In this document: one piece after another, positions 8,779 through 20,604 of the stretch
Numbering within the stretch: the first letter of the stretch is position 1
Layout: every line of letters starts with the position of its first letter
Assembly (NCBI GenBank): GCA_000711775.1
Contig: ARYC01016894.1
Span: 1-64,000, forward strand
DNA: 64,000 nt
Direction of reading: 5' to 3'
Source: Oxytricha trifallax
Lineage: Eukaryota; Ciliophora; Spirotrichea; Sporadotrichida; Oxytrichidae
Made by a program: the position numbers and the translations under genes
The notes under the pieces: model-generated
Seen by the model: only the letters and a program-made list of their open reading frames with translations
Databases searched by the model: none
What the model was told of the DNA's origin: nothing

Positions 8779-9328
8779 TTTCTCTTTTCATACTCATATT
8801 ATATCCTTTTAATTATATTTCAATCTTTTAATAATTTTTAATAAATAACGAAGTTATATATCAATTATCTTAAATTAATTAATGTTGTTTGTTTAAAGTC
8901 AGTTGTAGAATAATAAATGAATTATATAAAAATATGTAGTTTCTATGCTAAAATAATTCTTGTAAACTTAATTTTACTCGGCATAAATTTGATGAGTCCG
9001 ATTATGAACCTAAATTATGGTAAAGTATAAGAAATTATATAATTATTAATACATTTGCTAACTACTTTTGGTATAACAACCATTTATTTTTATTTAATAT
9101 TCATATTATATTTTAATAAAAGTTATAATAACAAAAGTCTTCTATTTTAAATGATAAGGTTTCATGTTATAATAGTGAAATTTATAATCTGATCAGTATA
9201 TATTTATAAAAGCTTTTAGCGAATTTCTATATAATATGGAAGCTCTGCATCAAGAATCAAAATATGAGATCAGTAATTTAATAAGTTTTCATTTAACGTT
9301 AATAATTTTATATAAATAGCACAAGGGA

Positions 9329-9953
9329 ATGGAGAGACAGGCTATCCATGGTCATGATGTAAGGGAGTTCTAGACTAGGTTCAGGTCAAAGAATGACTGG
9401 GTCAATTTTCTCAGGTTCAATAGTAAGATTAAATTATATTAATATTAAAGAGGGCTACTTTTTACCCAATGATGAGCATGTAACCATGAGGTTTATCAAA
9501 GACTTCTTGGCAGGGAGCAAAGCTCTTCTAAAATCTGGGGAGGTGGTTTAGCTCAACGTACCATACTACGAAGAGCTCTCTGTAAAGAATATATTTGAGC
9601 AGGTTAAGGAAGACCAAGAAATTATGAGATTCATAAATTATTACCTAGACTACATTGTTTTGCCAGATAGAAAGTATTTCTACGGGGTGCTTGGCACCCT
9701 ATAAACCAATTACTTGTCCCAACTTATCAAGCATGCTAACAGATCAAGGAACAAAGGAGACAGCTTAGAGGAAGAAAAGGAAAAAATATAGATTAGAGAA
9801 GATTTATATAAAGAGTTACAAGGAGAGCCGTTTTTCTCTAGTAATATAAAAATTAATATAATTTATTTATATAGAAACGAAAGGCAAGGCACTTTCTATG
9901 CTCAAGTAGAAGTCTCAACCTCGAGTATAGAAAAAAAAGCGACAATATCATGA
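9329..9953 (+). pseudogene. TBE 22-kDa protein (copy A)
   Basis: From ATG 9,329 to TGA 9,951-9,953, about 207 codons, near the size of the TBE 22-kDa product of unknown function. Segments include MERQAIHGHDVREF, the central EIMRFINYYLDY, LPDRKYFYGVLGTLQTNYL and LYKELQGEPFFSS. The last two have clear counterparts in the plus-strand frame of copy B (LPGRNFFFGFLATLKPEYL; LFQELQKHPFISS), which shows a shared protein. One single-base shift near 9,445 separates the N-terminal 40 codons from the rest, so the copy is broken or holds a read error. TAA/TAG are used as Gln. It is followed by the convergent transposase gene. Confidence 0.75.
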
Positions 9954-10074
9954 GATTTCCATGTCATTCCCTGATTATAAATAAATCGGAGAGAACAAAA
10001 GAGCTGTCAGTAATTAGTCAAGGGACATACCTATGGCACAAGAGTCTCCTGACTTTAGAAGTCCCACAATGAAT

Positions 10075-11142
10075 TCACTGAGTGATTGCATTTTATTATA
10101 AACTATTATTATCTGTCTGTTAATTATTCATGTTTTTGTGTAAATAATTTTTCATTTTTAAAATATGTCTTTCTATCACCCTCCTCACGATGTCGAGATG
10201 AACCACTTCTATAGAGTCTCTTATGATTTTAGAATGTTAGGTTTCATTAATTTTGAAATTTTATACAATCATAGACTACTTGTACTTTTTCTTAATTTGA
10301 GAAAAAATTTCTTCTATACAATGATACTCTGAAGAGTATGGGGCGTTGAAAAGGCACTCCCATTTGAATTCTTTAATTTGTTATTATACTATTTTGCTAT
10401 GATGGCTCCTCAAGTTATCCCAAAAGATAACAACTTCCTCTTGATTGTTTAAACAATGAAGATATTCAATCATTGTCTTCACATCTTGCATGTTGATAGA
10501 TTTAAACTTTGTATAATAGGCCTCAAGCCCCGCTTCCATGCTCACAGCCACTATCGATGCAAAAGTCCGAAGTTTGAGACCCTCCTTCTTTATTATTTAA
10601 TTCATTCCCACTCTTGCCCATGAACGCTGAGTAACTACATAGGGTTTGAAGATGACCTCATCTATATAAATAATTTTCTTGCCACCTGCTACCATGTTAA
10701 TCAGTTTAGAAAAACTTTCAAGTCTCATTTAATTTATTTTCTATTGCTTTCTCTAGGATAGCCTATAGGTGGATCTCATTACTTTGTATTTCACTTTATT
10801 CTTTTTATAAATATAATGAAGTTGAGAAGGGGTAATCACTAAGTCAGGATTTAGTCTATGAAAGAGTTTTGCTCTAGTATGGAGAGAGTACCCCTTCCAT
10901 TTGCTTAGAGTTTTTTCATCAACCAAAAATTATTTTGTTTATTCAGAAATTTTCGAAATTTTGTAATTTTTAGAGTTTACCTTTTATTCATTACTCTTCC
11001 CATTAATGACACATACAGATCAAACAAACCTAATAGATACTTTCAGCAGCTTGGCAATATTACTCAGAATTAGAATTAGTTTAGAGTTTTTTGTGGGGTT
11101 CTCGGTCCCGTATCGAAGCAACTTGACATACTTTTACATCAT
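10075..11142 (-). CDS. TBE 42-kDa DDE transposase (copy A)
   Basis: ATG 11,142 to TGA 10,075-10,077: 1,068 bp, about 355 residues, matching the known 42-kDa TBE transposase size. All three catalytic acids are in place: IIYIDEVIF (first Asp), VIFWDNLRSHHS (second Asp), and NAPYSSEYHCIEEIF (Glu), with 34 residues between the second Asp and the Glu, the Tc1/mariner-like D34E spacing. The region from about 10,920 to 10,075 is one open frame in the ciliate code. The N-terminal quarter, starting YVKLLRYGTENPTKNSKL, needs one or two frame corrections near 11,025 and 10,930. The catalytic core is thus preserved and the N-terminus is doubtful. Confidence 0.85.
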
Positions 11143-11238
11143 CTCATTTTAAGTTTAATCAGAGAGGTTTTTCATAGATGGGTGTTTATTGTTTTTATTA
11201 ATTATAAATTATTATATATCACTTATAATATATCATGA

Positions 11239-12633
11239 ATGCTCAACTTTGGCTCCACTAAAAAGCCTCAAATCATTTATGTTGAGAGGGAGGTAGAGCT
11301 AAGAGCTCTTGAATTTGAAGCAGAGGTTTTCATCATAAAAGTATTAAACCAGAGGGAGAGTGCAGATATAGGGGTTTAAACTTAAATTGATTATGTTAAG
11401 GAGCTAAAAAAACAGCAACCAATCGAAAAGATAAAAACATATTAATGTGAAGACTGCTAGAATCATTTCTCAACTGAACAAAGCTTGAAGAGACACCTTA
11501 AAGAGGTACACTCTGGCAAAGCCAAGATCTACTTCAAGCATGAAAAGGTAGATGGTAGGTATTAGTGTACGACATGCATGAAATCATATACTCACTCAGC
11601 TAAAGTTAAAAGGCATATGCAAAAGCATCACCTCAGTGAGTTCTTGATTGAAGATTAAGAGACTAAAAAACTAGTGCCAGCTAAAAGAAAATCTAATACT
11701 CTTGAGTCATAAAGAGAGCAGCAAGAGAGACTCAAGAGACAGAAGCGATATGAATCGATGAACCAGCCAGCAGGTAATACAATTTTAGCATGCTTCTAAG
11801 CGAAGGCTATGAATATACCTGCATTAAATGCAGTTGATCTCAGCACTTGTATTGAAAACTACTTGAATATAAACGTTCCTGCAAAAGCAAAGCTCATAGT
11901 AGTTGATGAGTATGCATACAAGGTGTATCCATTCAGTTATCTTATTAATAACCAACAGTATTAGAACGAATTTGCTAATGAATACATGGTACTTAGAGAG
12001 ACCTAAAGAAAAGACTGCAATAATTTGCTTAAGCTAAATGGTGTTATTTTAAGTTATGGTTTCATCGCAAGGCTAAAGAAATTTGAGATGACTCTGAGAG
12101 ACTACCTATATCACAATAGATACCCTGATGATTTAAACGATATACTCTCAGATATGATTCAGGGTTGTTAAGGAGTTGCATGAACTTGGATATGTTCATA
12201 GAGATTTGAAGCCTGAAAACGTTATGCTAAATCTCTGCCTTTAGAAGTAGTGGTTATCGATTTCAATAGAGCTTTAAGATAGGAGATTGTCACTTTAGCA
12301 CAGGTACTTGGTACTCTAGGTTACTTCCCAATAAGAGAGAAGTGGACTAATGGTTCTGTTTAATGGGATGTTTGGGCAGTAGCAGCAATAATATTAGAAA
12401 GTGACATGGAATGTATGTCTTACTTTGGTACAAAGCATGAAAAATAATCAATAAGTTTGGCTCAGAAACATATAAAGTAAGAAGATGTCTGCTAAGAAAT
12501 TAAAAGCATAGTAGAGATGATAATCGTGAGAGCTCCTAACTATCCTCGGTAAACATTAGATGACATACTTGACCCACTTGAGAGAGCAAGGTTCAAAAGA
12601 TATAATAAAGACAAGCAGATAAAATTTGTATGA
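11239..12633 (+). pseudogene. TBE 57-kDa C2H2 zinc-finger/protein-kinase protein (copy A)
   Basis: ATG 11,239 to TGA 12,631-12,633, about 465 codons. Finger 1 is CEDCQNHFSTEQSLKRH plus LKEVH at about residues 72-93, and finger 2 is CTTCMKSYTHSAKVKRH. The C-terminal half is kinase-like: HRDLKPENVM (catalytic loop), VIDFN where kinases usually have DFG, GTLGYFPIREKW in place of the APE segment, and WDVWAVAAI. Two single-base shifts interrupt it: an extra G near 12,163 (before VVKELHELGYVHRD) and one near 12,235. TAA/TAG serve as Gln throughout. This is the known TBE zinc-finger kinase; its role in transposition is not established. The 3' end is about 90 bp from the element's right repeat. Confidence 0.8.
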
Positions 12634-12722
12634 TTTAAGTAAACTAAAATTCATTAAATATTCATTAAATTAAGATAAAACCTGCATTTTGTCTACTAAC
12701 CCCAATAAGACCCCAACTATAC

Positions 12723-12772
12723 CTTACAAATCAAAGCACTTATAAACCTCACTAAGAGGTTTTGGGGTTTTG
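12723..12772 (+). repeat. Right terminal inverted repeat of TBE copy A
   Basis: Matches the orphan end at 6,541-6,586 over about 46 bp and ends in two G4T4-type repeats. It is followed by AAT. Confidence 0.85.
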
Positions 12773-13119
12773 AATCCCGCCTATTTAGTAAGGCATTTGA
12801 ATTGGAATTTGACTGTGTTGGCCATTTTGTCATAGTCGCCGTCAAAATCTTGGATCGATTTTGTGCTCATTTGTATGTTTTTGAGCATGATTGTGATAAT
12901 GGCTTTGATTCCTTTGGTTGTGAAGTCGTCAGACATGACATCAACGTTCTTGTCATTTTTGTATTTATACTCGGTGTTTAAGAGGAGTCTGAGAAGATTT
13001 TTTGTGTTGTATGACAGTGGAGCCAGGATTTGAGAGGTGGCAGTGTAAATTTTAACTATCTTCTCATATAGTTAGGTGTAAGCACTTTGAGTGTTAGGAT
13101 GATTGTTGATTCTCTACAC
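12773..13119 (-). CDS. Unrecognised coding segment abutting TBE copy A
   Basis: An open frame in the ciliate code reading NNHPNTQSAYTQLYEKIV, IYTATSQILAPLSYNTKNLL, VDVMSDDFTTKGIKAIITIM and DFDGDYDKMANTVKFQFKC, with regular helix-like hydrophobic spacing. It has no TGA before it runs into the TBE end at 12,772, so the gene is either interrupted by the transposon or continues elsewhere. GC is about twice that of the surrounding DNA. It joins the frame upstream (13,120-13,650) through one frame change near 13,110. No family is recognised. This may be a macronucleus-destined segment split by a TBE-type eliminated sequence. Confidence 0.5.
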
Positions 13120-13650
13120 TCAAACATATTTTCCCATTGTTCTATGGGGATTTTGTTTCCTGGTCGTCTACTGGTGACATAGTTCTCCATGTTAAAGTCT
13201 TCATCCCCTTTCATTTCTTCATCTCTATCTCCCATAAAGATATCTTAATTATTAATGATTAATTATTGGGTAGGTGGTATCAAATTTAAATTTTATTATA
13301 AAATAGGTGGTACCTCCACGTATTTAAATTTGTAGTCTCTAATATCTGGTCGGTTCTGACCAGTAGGTTTTTCTATCAGTCGAAGGTCTCTCGACTCTTC
13401 ACTTTCCCAATCTGAGACTTCCTCTACTGATTCATAATCTCCGGAGGAGAGGGATGGTGTTATGGGAGCTCCCACGTTACTGCCTCTGTTGCTAGAGTAG
13501 ATGTCCATATGGTCTTCCATGTAGCTTTTCTCTTAATCAAAAGAAAGTTGCCTTCTGATGTGAGTCATTTCTATATCTATTATGGGGGTATCTAGTAGAG
13601 GAGGAGGGGGGCTTTTGAGTTTTCCTCCTGATTAGTTGGGTTGTATTATT
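13120..13650 (-). CDS. Unrecognised acidic, proline/serine-rich coding segment
   Basis: One long frame using TAA as Gln: SGGKLKSPPPPLLDTPIIDI, MTHIRRQLSFDQEKSYMEDH, SLSSGDYESVEEVSDWESEE, then across an AT-rich insert to MGDRDEEMKGDEDFNMENYV and NKIPIEQWENMFECRES. It looks largely disordered and acidic, with no known domain. The AT-rich insert at 13,271-13,303 is bounded by direct repeats and a multiple of three in length, so removing it keeps the frame (see the repeat entry). Other frames are also open nearby, so exon or segment limits are uncertain. Confidence 0.45.
13271..13312. repeat. Candidate 33-bp internal eliminated sequence with 9-bp pointers
   Basis: The direct repeat TAGGTGGTA lies at 13,271-13,279 and again at 13,304-13,312. 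The 24 bp between are all A/T but one base, while both flanks are GC-richer coding DNA. Spirotrich germline segments are separated by such short AT-rich eliminated sequences flanked by pointer repeats, one copy of which is kept. The 33-bp loss would preserve the surrounding frame. No macronuclear sequence is available here to prove removal. Confidence 0.55.
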
Positions 13651-14017
13651 TGACATGGATGATTTGGATTGTGGTTTCTCTGGTTATTGTGGGTTGAGTG
13701 GGGCGTTTGATGTGCTTGTTGTTTAGTTGTAAGGAGTATCCAAGCTGGTGGTAAAGTTCCAGAAGGTTTCATGAGATGTAGTTTCCTTTGTCAAGTTTAG
13801 CACTGATCAGTGATATCTGATGTCTCATTTTGGATGAGTCAACCAGTCCATATTAAATTATGGCTCTTAGTATGAATAGGAGTTTACCTATGGTGATCTG
13901 TCCCCATTCTAGGCGGTTAGTTATGATCATGTGTACTTGGTTGGCTATCTCTATGTAGTTATGGGTTCTCACACATTATTATATGTGTTCTTTTTAATGT
14001 GAGTTGAGGTTGGGCAT
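13565..14017 (-). CDS. Unrecognised coding segment, with an internal TGA
   Basis: ATG 14,017 opens MPNLNSHQKEHIQQC, then THNYIEIANQVHMIITNRL, EWGQITIGKLLFILRAIIQY and ISLISAKLDKGNYIS, stopping at TGA 13,769-13,771 after 82 codons. The same frame then continues NLLELYHQLGYSLQLNNKH to a second TGA at 13,565-13,567. The hydrophobic helices look like real protein, so the first TGA may be a TGG change or decay. No family is recognised. It is GC-rich relative to its surroundings, on the same strand as the two segments below it, and possibly part of the same germline gene locus. Confidence 0.45.
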
Positions 14018-17000
14018 TTCGCTCTCTTTTTAATTTAATAATGTAAATTAATATAAATGATTAAAATAATCAAAATTTCAAAAAAGGCTCTGAACTCTAA
14101 TATAAAATTAGAATCAAAATTCTTATAAATATTTTTAAATAATATTTGATCTTGGCATTGAATGCGATGAGATTGTTTAATTATTTGAAAAAAAATATTC
14201 AACTATGACAGAAGCTTGTACAAACTTAATGAACTTAAAACAAATAATAAGTCTAATTGCAATAATATGAAAATTCATAAAACATAAATTAATCTTAAAA
14301 TATAAAATGATTAATTAATGCATTTAATAGATTTTTTAAATTAAAAAAATATTCAATATAATCATTATAAATTGAATATATATATTTTGATATTAAGTGT
14401 TTAATACTTCGAAACCTTAAAAAAAATTATTAAAATTTTTATTAATTATTTTAATTATATAGAAATAACCCATTTACAATAGTAGGCATTGATGTTATCG
14501 ATATTGAAGTCTATTTAAATTAAAACATTTAAAGTTACTGATTGGTTTGAATTAATGATTGAAATTGATGCTAAATAATTAAAAGAAGTTTAAATTAATT
14601 AGTATATCAAGATTAATTATTGATGTAACTAAAAGAATCGGACAATCTGATTTCTCCTTGAATGTCTAAGTTTATAGCCTAGTTAAGTTAAAATAAAAAT
14701 CACATTCTCTACCAATTATTATAACTCTCAATTGCTAGGATTGCCCCTTCTCAATATCATCTTCCAGTATTAGGAGAATATAATTAAATAGTAACTCAAT
14801 GTTCAATTACTCATTTATTTATTAAATTTAATTAAAAACAATCATAAAACTGATTTTGTTTAATATAGTTAAAATTACAAGCAACTCCTTATACTAACAA
14901 TAGTGTATTAAATATATATGCATCGTTTATAATTATTTAGAAATTAAAATCTATATATATATATATTTATATCAATAATTAAGAGAAAGGGATTGTTTAA
15001 TTTAAACAAATAGTATCAAAATTGGTGTTTTATATTCTACTCTTTTATTGTCTTCTTACATTCTTTTCAATATATTGGGAAAATTAAAAGTTTTTGATTT
15101 CATTATATTATTATTAATTAAGAAATTATAAATTGCTTGAAATAAAAAGAAGATTTTTTCGAGTTATTATTTTATTTTTAATAATGTTACTTAAAAATTA
15201 AAAACTAGTTAAATAATTAAATATACATATTATAAATATAGATATATATAATACAAATCATCATTAAAAATCTTCCCTTTCCCATTTTAATCAATTAATT
15301 AGTAGATTCAAAAAAAATAATAGGATAAAATTCCAATTGCTTATAATTGAGAAAATAAACTTTTTATGAGTGATTTATTAAGAAATATGGAAGAATTTTG
15401 CTGTCCTCATGCTGTTTCACCCCTTCGGAAATTTTAAACCCAAACTTTAAATTTATATTCTCCAATATAAATTTTAGAAATATATAAATTATAATTCAAA
15501 TTACCATAACCATATACTAAAAAACTTTAAATATTTATAATTTTTAAGAAATATTAATAATCTTCTTAAAACAATTTGTTGTAAATAATGTGAAACAAAT
15601 TGTTATATTTTTAAAATAAAAATTTTTTTTTCTTTAAATATTTAATTTAATAAGGGTATTAATGATTTTGGATAGCTTGATTATAATTAACTAGATCATA
15701 ATGATGAAGATGTATAAGAATTTATAAGAATTAAATATTTTTGGGAATAAAAATTTCCCAAAATTTTGAGCTATAAAAATTATTAAATAATTTTTTTTAC
15801 AATTATTTAAACTCTAAATAAATTTTTACAAAGATAATCAAATGCTTGTTATATAATAAATGATAATTTTATAAATTTATTATTATACATTATAATTAAA
15901 TAAATCTTTTAGTTATATAATATTTTAATGTTTAAATTATTTCAATAATAATTTCTCCATTATTAATTTAAATATAGTATTTAGACTATATTTATAAATA
16001 AATAGTTAATATGTTTTTTATATTAAGTCAAAAAATATAATAATAAAAAAAACTATTAAGGCAGGATGATTAAGCTCAGGTAAAATCAGGAAAAATGACC
16101 TAATAAGCTATAACTATTATTATTACACCATTTTTAAAGACAAAGGCTTGTTCCATAGAGCGTAGGCAGCTATATACTTAAGCAGAAAAATTTAATGAAT
16201 TTAATTATACGAAAATTTAAAAATCACTAAATATAAAACATTAAATCGCACATTGAAGTTATTTTAGAAAAGTCAAACAAATATAGAAATATTGAAAACA
16301 TCTGAATCACCTCTCAAACTGGTTTACTCAAGATATATTGTATAGTGTTTTGAGCTACTTTTATTAAAGGTTTGAAACTTATATTAGACTAGAAAAGAAG
16401 ATATTTAAATTTATTTACTTGGCTTTTTTATATAGTTTATAAAGTAAATAAAAGATTTATCTTGAAGATTGATTTATTAACTGTTGTATTTATTTACATA
16501 ACTTTCTATGAATTTTTATTTTCACAAAATTGTACATTTATTTATGTCTATAAATTAAATACAATTTTAAATTATTCTGATTATAACTACGTCTGAACTT
16601 GATTACTTGATTGCAAAGATTTTCACAGATTGTACGAAATTTAATAAATATTAGCATTGATTTATTTCTATTTTTTGGTGGTTATTTACTCTTTTATAAT
16701 TCTAAATTTATTTAAGAATTAAGTAATTTGTATTTATATAAATTATATATTATAAAATGTAATATTTAAAATCTATTTTAAAATGTTTAAGAATATTTAC
16801 AGTAAAAATAGTTAAAATATCACAATATTATATGCCATAGATTCTTATATAAAATGAAATCACTTAGTCATATAAATCATAAATCATTAAATATAAAATT
16901 CTACTATAAATTTTAAAATGAATATTATTGTTTTATCTCAAATTTAATTATAAAAATGCATTGAATAAAAAGTATAATAAATTTTATATATATATATATA

Positions 17001-17832
17001 TATATATCTTTAGTTTATATAAAATTAAATGAAAAAGTTTTTTATCTTTAGCATTATTTTAAGATAAAAGGTTTTTATTAATTTGTAGATATAATGAAAA
17101 ATTATGAAAAAGTTTTATATTTTTTATTATTAGATTACACATAGATTTTTTTTTTAATTTTTTTTGAAAAAGTTAACATAATATAGGCATATAATAAAGA
17201 TTAAAAAACGAAAAAACTAAAAATAATTTAATATTAAATATCTAATTAACTCTGTTTATAAAGTAAATCCTAATGTAAATCAGTAATATTTATTTTTAAA
17301 ACTTTTGGGGTGTAAGTCAATTCTAAATTTTCACAAAATATATCTATCCATAGTTGGTAAATTAATGAATTTTGACTATTTTGTTCCATTAAATCACCCT
17401 CCTACCTACCATAAAAATAAATATTAATTAGAATTTTCATTTCAACTTAACCAATCGCCCTTACGACATCTCGATCATATGAAACTAATAATCTAAAAGA
17501 AAATTATATATTATTGCACTATATTTTTGTTTGGTTCAAAAATATTTGATATAATTATATTAATTAAATATGTTTTAAAAATGAAATCTTACAATTAAAG
17601 TCAGAACGAGGGAATACAAAAAACATTTAAATTATAATAATAGTATTATTTTTTTAACTGATGATGTTAATATAATTATTATGACTATTGGATCGATTAA
17701 TTTTCTTACAATAATGATTTCTAGTGTAAGTTTTATTTGTATATTTCTTTAATTAATTTCAATTAACAATGAGATTTTAATTATTTTTGATTCCTAATCT
17801 TCCTTCTGTCTTGAATGGTTAAATTATGATAT
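14018..17832. other. AT-rich germline DNA, no gene seen
   Basis: Long A/T runs, many stops in all frames, and a (TA)n tract at about 16,987-17,007. Slightly GC-richer patches at 14,640-14,790, 15,400-15,440 and 16,060-16,170 show no extended frame or recognisable motif. Confidence 0.5.
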
Positions 17833-18226
17833 AAAAAGATATTTAGTTAGTTAGTTAAGTTATTAGGAAATTGATATTAAGGGGAAATAATACTGAAGGC
17901 GCTTCATCCCGACCTCCCCTCCGGAAGCATCAGGTGTGGTCACCACTAAACTCGACCGTAGTCCAAACACGTGTCCTTTCTTCCATGCAGTCACTCCGGA
18001 TTTCCAAATCGGGTCATATGTTTGCTGCCATTTTACGTCATACCAGCTCCGGACGAGTATCCCGTGATTTTTACCAGGTACAGACACTACAGAACCATGG
18101 GATATTCCGTGCTTTTCACCAGGTACAAATATCAGCGAACCCTGGGTTTCGAACCCCCTACCCTATCAGAATTGGTCAGGTGACCAACCGTCTGGACAGT
18201 AGGTCCGAAACTTATAAAGATATTTA
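17833..18226 (-). mobile_element. tRNA-derived SINE-like retroelement with target duplication
   Basis: A GC-rich island of about 370 bp in AT-rich DNA. On the minus strand it begins near 18,213 and carries GGGTTCGAAACCC, the tRNA B-box/T-arm core (consensus GGTTCGANNCC), about 50 bp in, after GGTTGGTCACCTGACC, which could hold a weak A-box. It ends in a simple tail of repeated AACT units. The flanks AAAGATATTTA at 17,835-17,845 and 18,216-18,226 form an 11-bp direct repeat, as left by retrotransposition. The orientation (head at high coordinate, tail at low) fits a pol III-transcribed SINE. No partner LINE is visible. Confidence 0.6.
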
Positions 18227-19521
18227 ATTATTAAATTATACAATATGTCCCATAGAAAAAAGTTTTGTATTAGTTACATTATTTCTTTAAAATAATTTGT
18301 GTCATTAGATTGAGATATCATGAAAGAAGTTCATTCATATAAGAAAAGTAAACTTTAATAATAATTAATATTATCAAGGTAGGTATATTAATAAAATGGT
18401 AAAAATATTATGCGATTACTCATGAATTTGATATTTTTTGAGAGATAATATTGAATCAAATTAAATTTTCGAAAAATTTCTACCCTTAATAGACCCCTAA
18501 AGCATATTATAATTATTTTAAAATACTAGATTTTTTCTAAGCAAATCATGAATTTAATTTAAAAATCAACATCATTATTAACTTAAATTAGCTATAATAT
18601 TTATTTATATAAAGAAATTATAAAATATACATTAAATTTTGTATTAAATAAGATTGGCTAAATAATATGGATACAAAAAAATTCATTCAGTTTTTTCTTG
18701 TAAATGCTTGGAAAAAAGAAAAGAAAATTTTAATTGAATAATTATTAATGATAATTTAGTTATAATAATATTTAAATCAATTTAATAATAATATTTTTAA
18801 TAGTTTTAATATAAATATAATTTAATATCTTAATTTTATAGTATTTTTTTAATAATTTTTGCATGAGAAATATCAGAAATATTAATAATATAATGTAGTA
18901 AAAAATTAATTGTTAAAATATATTTAAAAAAAAAAGATATTTTATATATTTAAATGGATTAATTATCGATCATATATTAATTTTTTAAATATTGTTTCGA
19001 TGATCTATTCTGATAATATTAAAAACTTAAAATATAATTAAATCTTGGACAAAACTATGACGAAATAATAGCAGTAATAAAAATTAAGTTTAATATGATT
19101 AATTTATTTTAAATATATATTTTTTATTTAAATATTAACAGTGATAATGAATTTAATTAAAAATAATATTAATTCTTTTTTAGAAGTTATAGGACATAAA
19201 AATATTTGAAGATAAACTTAATTAGACTTTACTATTTAAAGAAATTTAAAGTCATGTTAATTTAAAAAAATAAATCATACTTTTATATATTTTATTTGAA
19301 TTTTTTCTTATTAACTCTATAAACTTAATATTATGCCAATTATTTGAATATTCATTAGACTTGTAAGTTTAATAATAATAAATATAATAATTTATATTAA
19401 AAAAATTTAAATTATTTATAATAATTAAAATTATAAAATAATTTAATAAGTAAATATATTTTTAATTAGCAGACATTATTTAAGTATCATTTTTTAATAC
19501 TTGATAGCAATTATTTTTTTT
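18227..19521. other. AT-rich germline DNA, no gene seen
   Basis: Extremely AT-rich with no sustained reading frame and no clear repeat on either strand. Confidence 0.5.
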
Positions 19522-19972
19522 GGGGGGGGAGAGTTTCCTACACCGGTTTAAATAATTTTATGGAAGTTTCCTGCACTTTTTAAAAAAAAAATTTCAATAA
19601 AATTAATTATAATTTTAAATATCAACCAACTTACAGACTAATTTCATTGATATCATTTTTAATCTATTAGTCAATTTTTCTCTTCAGATTCCAAAATGTG
19701 GCATATTTCAACTTATATTTGTTGGTTTCTGTCTCTTAACCATTATATTGTTCTCTCTGTTATCATAGTAATTCTAAGTATTGTATCCAATTGTTATTGA
19801 AATTTCAATTCAATTTATAATGTACTTTCCCAATCTACATAATGTTAGACTATAATTTTATGAACTACTTAAATGACAAAAAAAAATCCTCATAATATTA
19901 ATGAGCAATAATAATTTTTTATTTTTAAATTTTACATAAAATAAAAAAAGTGTAGGAAACATCCCCCCCCCC
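19522..19972. mobile_element. Short inverted-repeat element with G-run ends
   Basis: The left end is eight Gs, then GAGAGTTTCCTACACCGG. The right end is AGTGTAGGAAACAT followed by ten Cs, its inverted counterpart (shared GTTTCCTACAC). A second GTTTCCTGCAC lies 33 bp inside the left end. The 450-bp interior is AT-rich and non-coding. It resembles a non-autonomous DNA element; the element at 35,771-36,260 has similar G-run ends. Confidence 0.55.
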
Positions 19973-20604
19973 ATTTTTTAATTAAATTTAGGCTTTTGTA
20001 TTGAATAAAATAAATTTACAGAATACTTATAACTAAATTTAGATATATAAAATATAGACTTAATAATATCATTCTCGCAAACGAATGTAAAGTAAATAAG
20101 ATATTCAAATTACTGTCTTATTGGTTTAATATATAAATAATCTATAATTAAGATCAATAAAAATAAATATAGGAAATTCTAAGAATCCATTTACTCCTAA
20201 TCATCTTAATTTATGAAATTATTACTTAAATAGCTCTAGCTAAGTTTAGTAATTTGTACTGATTAAATAATTTAAAAATAGATTAACTCATAAAAGATAA
20301 TAAATGCAAAATATTAAGTTATAAATTTCAGATTTATTTTTCTTCAAGCTTTTCGTCCATATATTCATTTTTACTATAGAGTTCTTTCTATTTAGCCATT
20401 AAGCAAAATTAATTTTGTTATGTAAAAGCCAATTAAATATAAAGATCATTTTCGACACTAGAATAAAGTTCAAACAAACATGATAGCTTTAATGTAGGTC
20501 ATATTTAACTTCTATAATTATAATTTTTGCATTAATTCCAGATTTAAATAAATATCTAATTATATTTTTACTTGACTAAATTTAATATAATTACGAACTA
20601 ATAT
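19973..20604. other. AT-rich germline DNA, no gene seen
   Basis: No reading frame or recognisable repeat on either strand. Confidence 0.4.

Larger units (their letters stand above)
8760..12772 (+). mobile_element. Telomere-bearing element (TBE), copy A
   Basis: An element of about 4.0 kb with three genes in TBE style: 22-kDa protein (+), DDE transposase (-) and zinc-finger/kinase (+). The right end at 12,772 is GGTTTTGGGGTTTTG followed by AAT, an ANT-type flank. The left end is degraded; AAAACCCAGAACCCTTTC at 8,761 aligns to the expected AAAACCCCAAAACCCTTTC and would give 4,013 bp, close to the 4,021 bp of copy B. TBEs are Tc1/mariner-like germline transposons of oxytrichid ciliates that are removed from the developing macronucleus and whose transposases take part in genome rearrangement. 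The element call is firm; the left boundary is not. Confidence 0.85.

Noticed and set aside
13296..13520. Stand-alone 74-residue protein with stop at TAA
   Set aside because: In the ciliate code TAA is Gln and the frame continues; treated as part of a longer segment.
16987..17007. (TA)n tract as a replication origin or regulatory site
   Set aside because: Simple repeats are common throughout this AT-rich DNA and nothing else nearby supports a function.
17833..18226. Functional tRNA gene
   Set aside because: A T-arm-like core is present, but I could not fold a complete acceptor stem and anticodon arm; tail and target duplication indicate a SINE.
17863..18227. Protein-coding frames within the SINE island
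   Set aside because: Overlapping frames on both strands are explained by high GC in a short RNA-derived element; no domain is seen.
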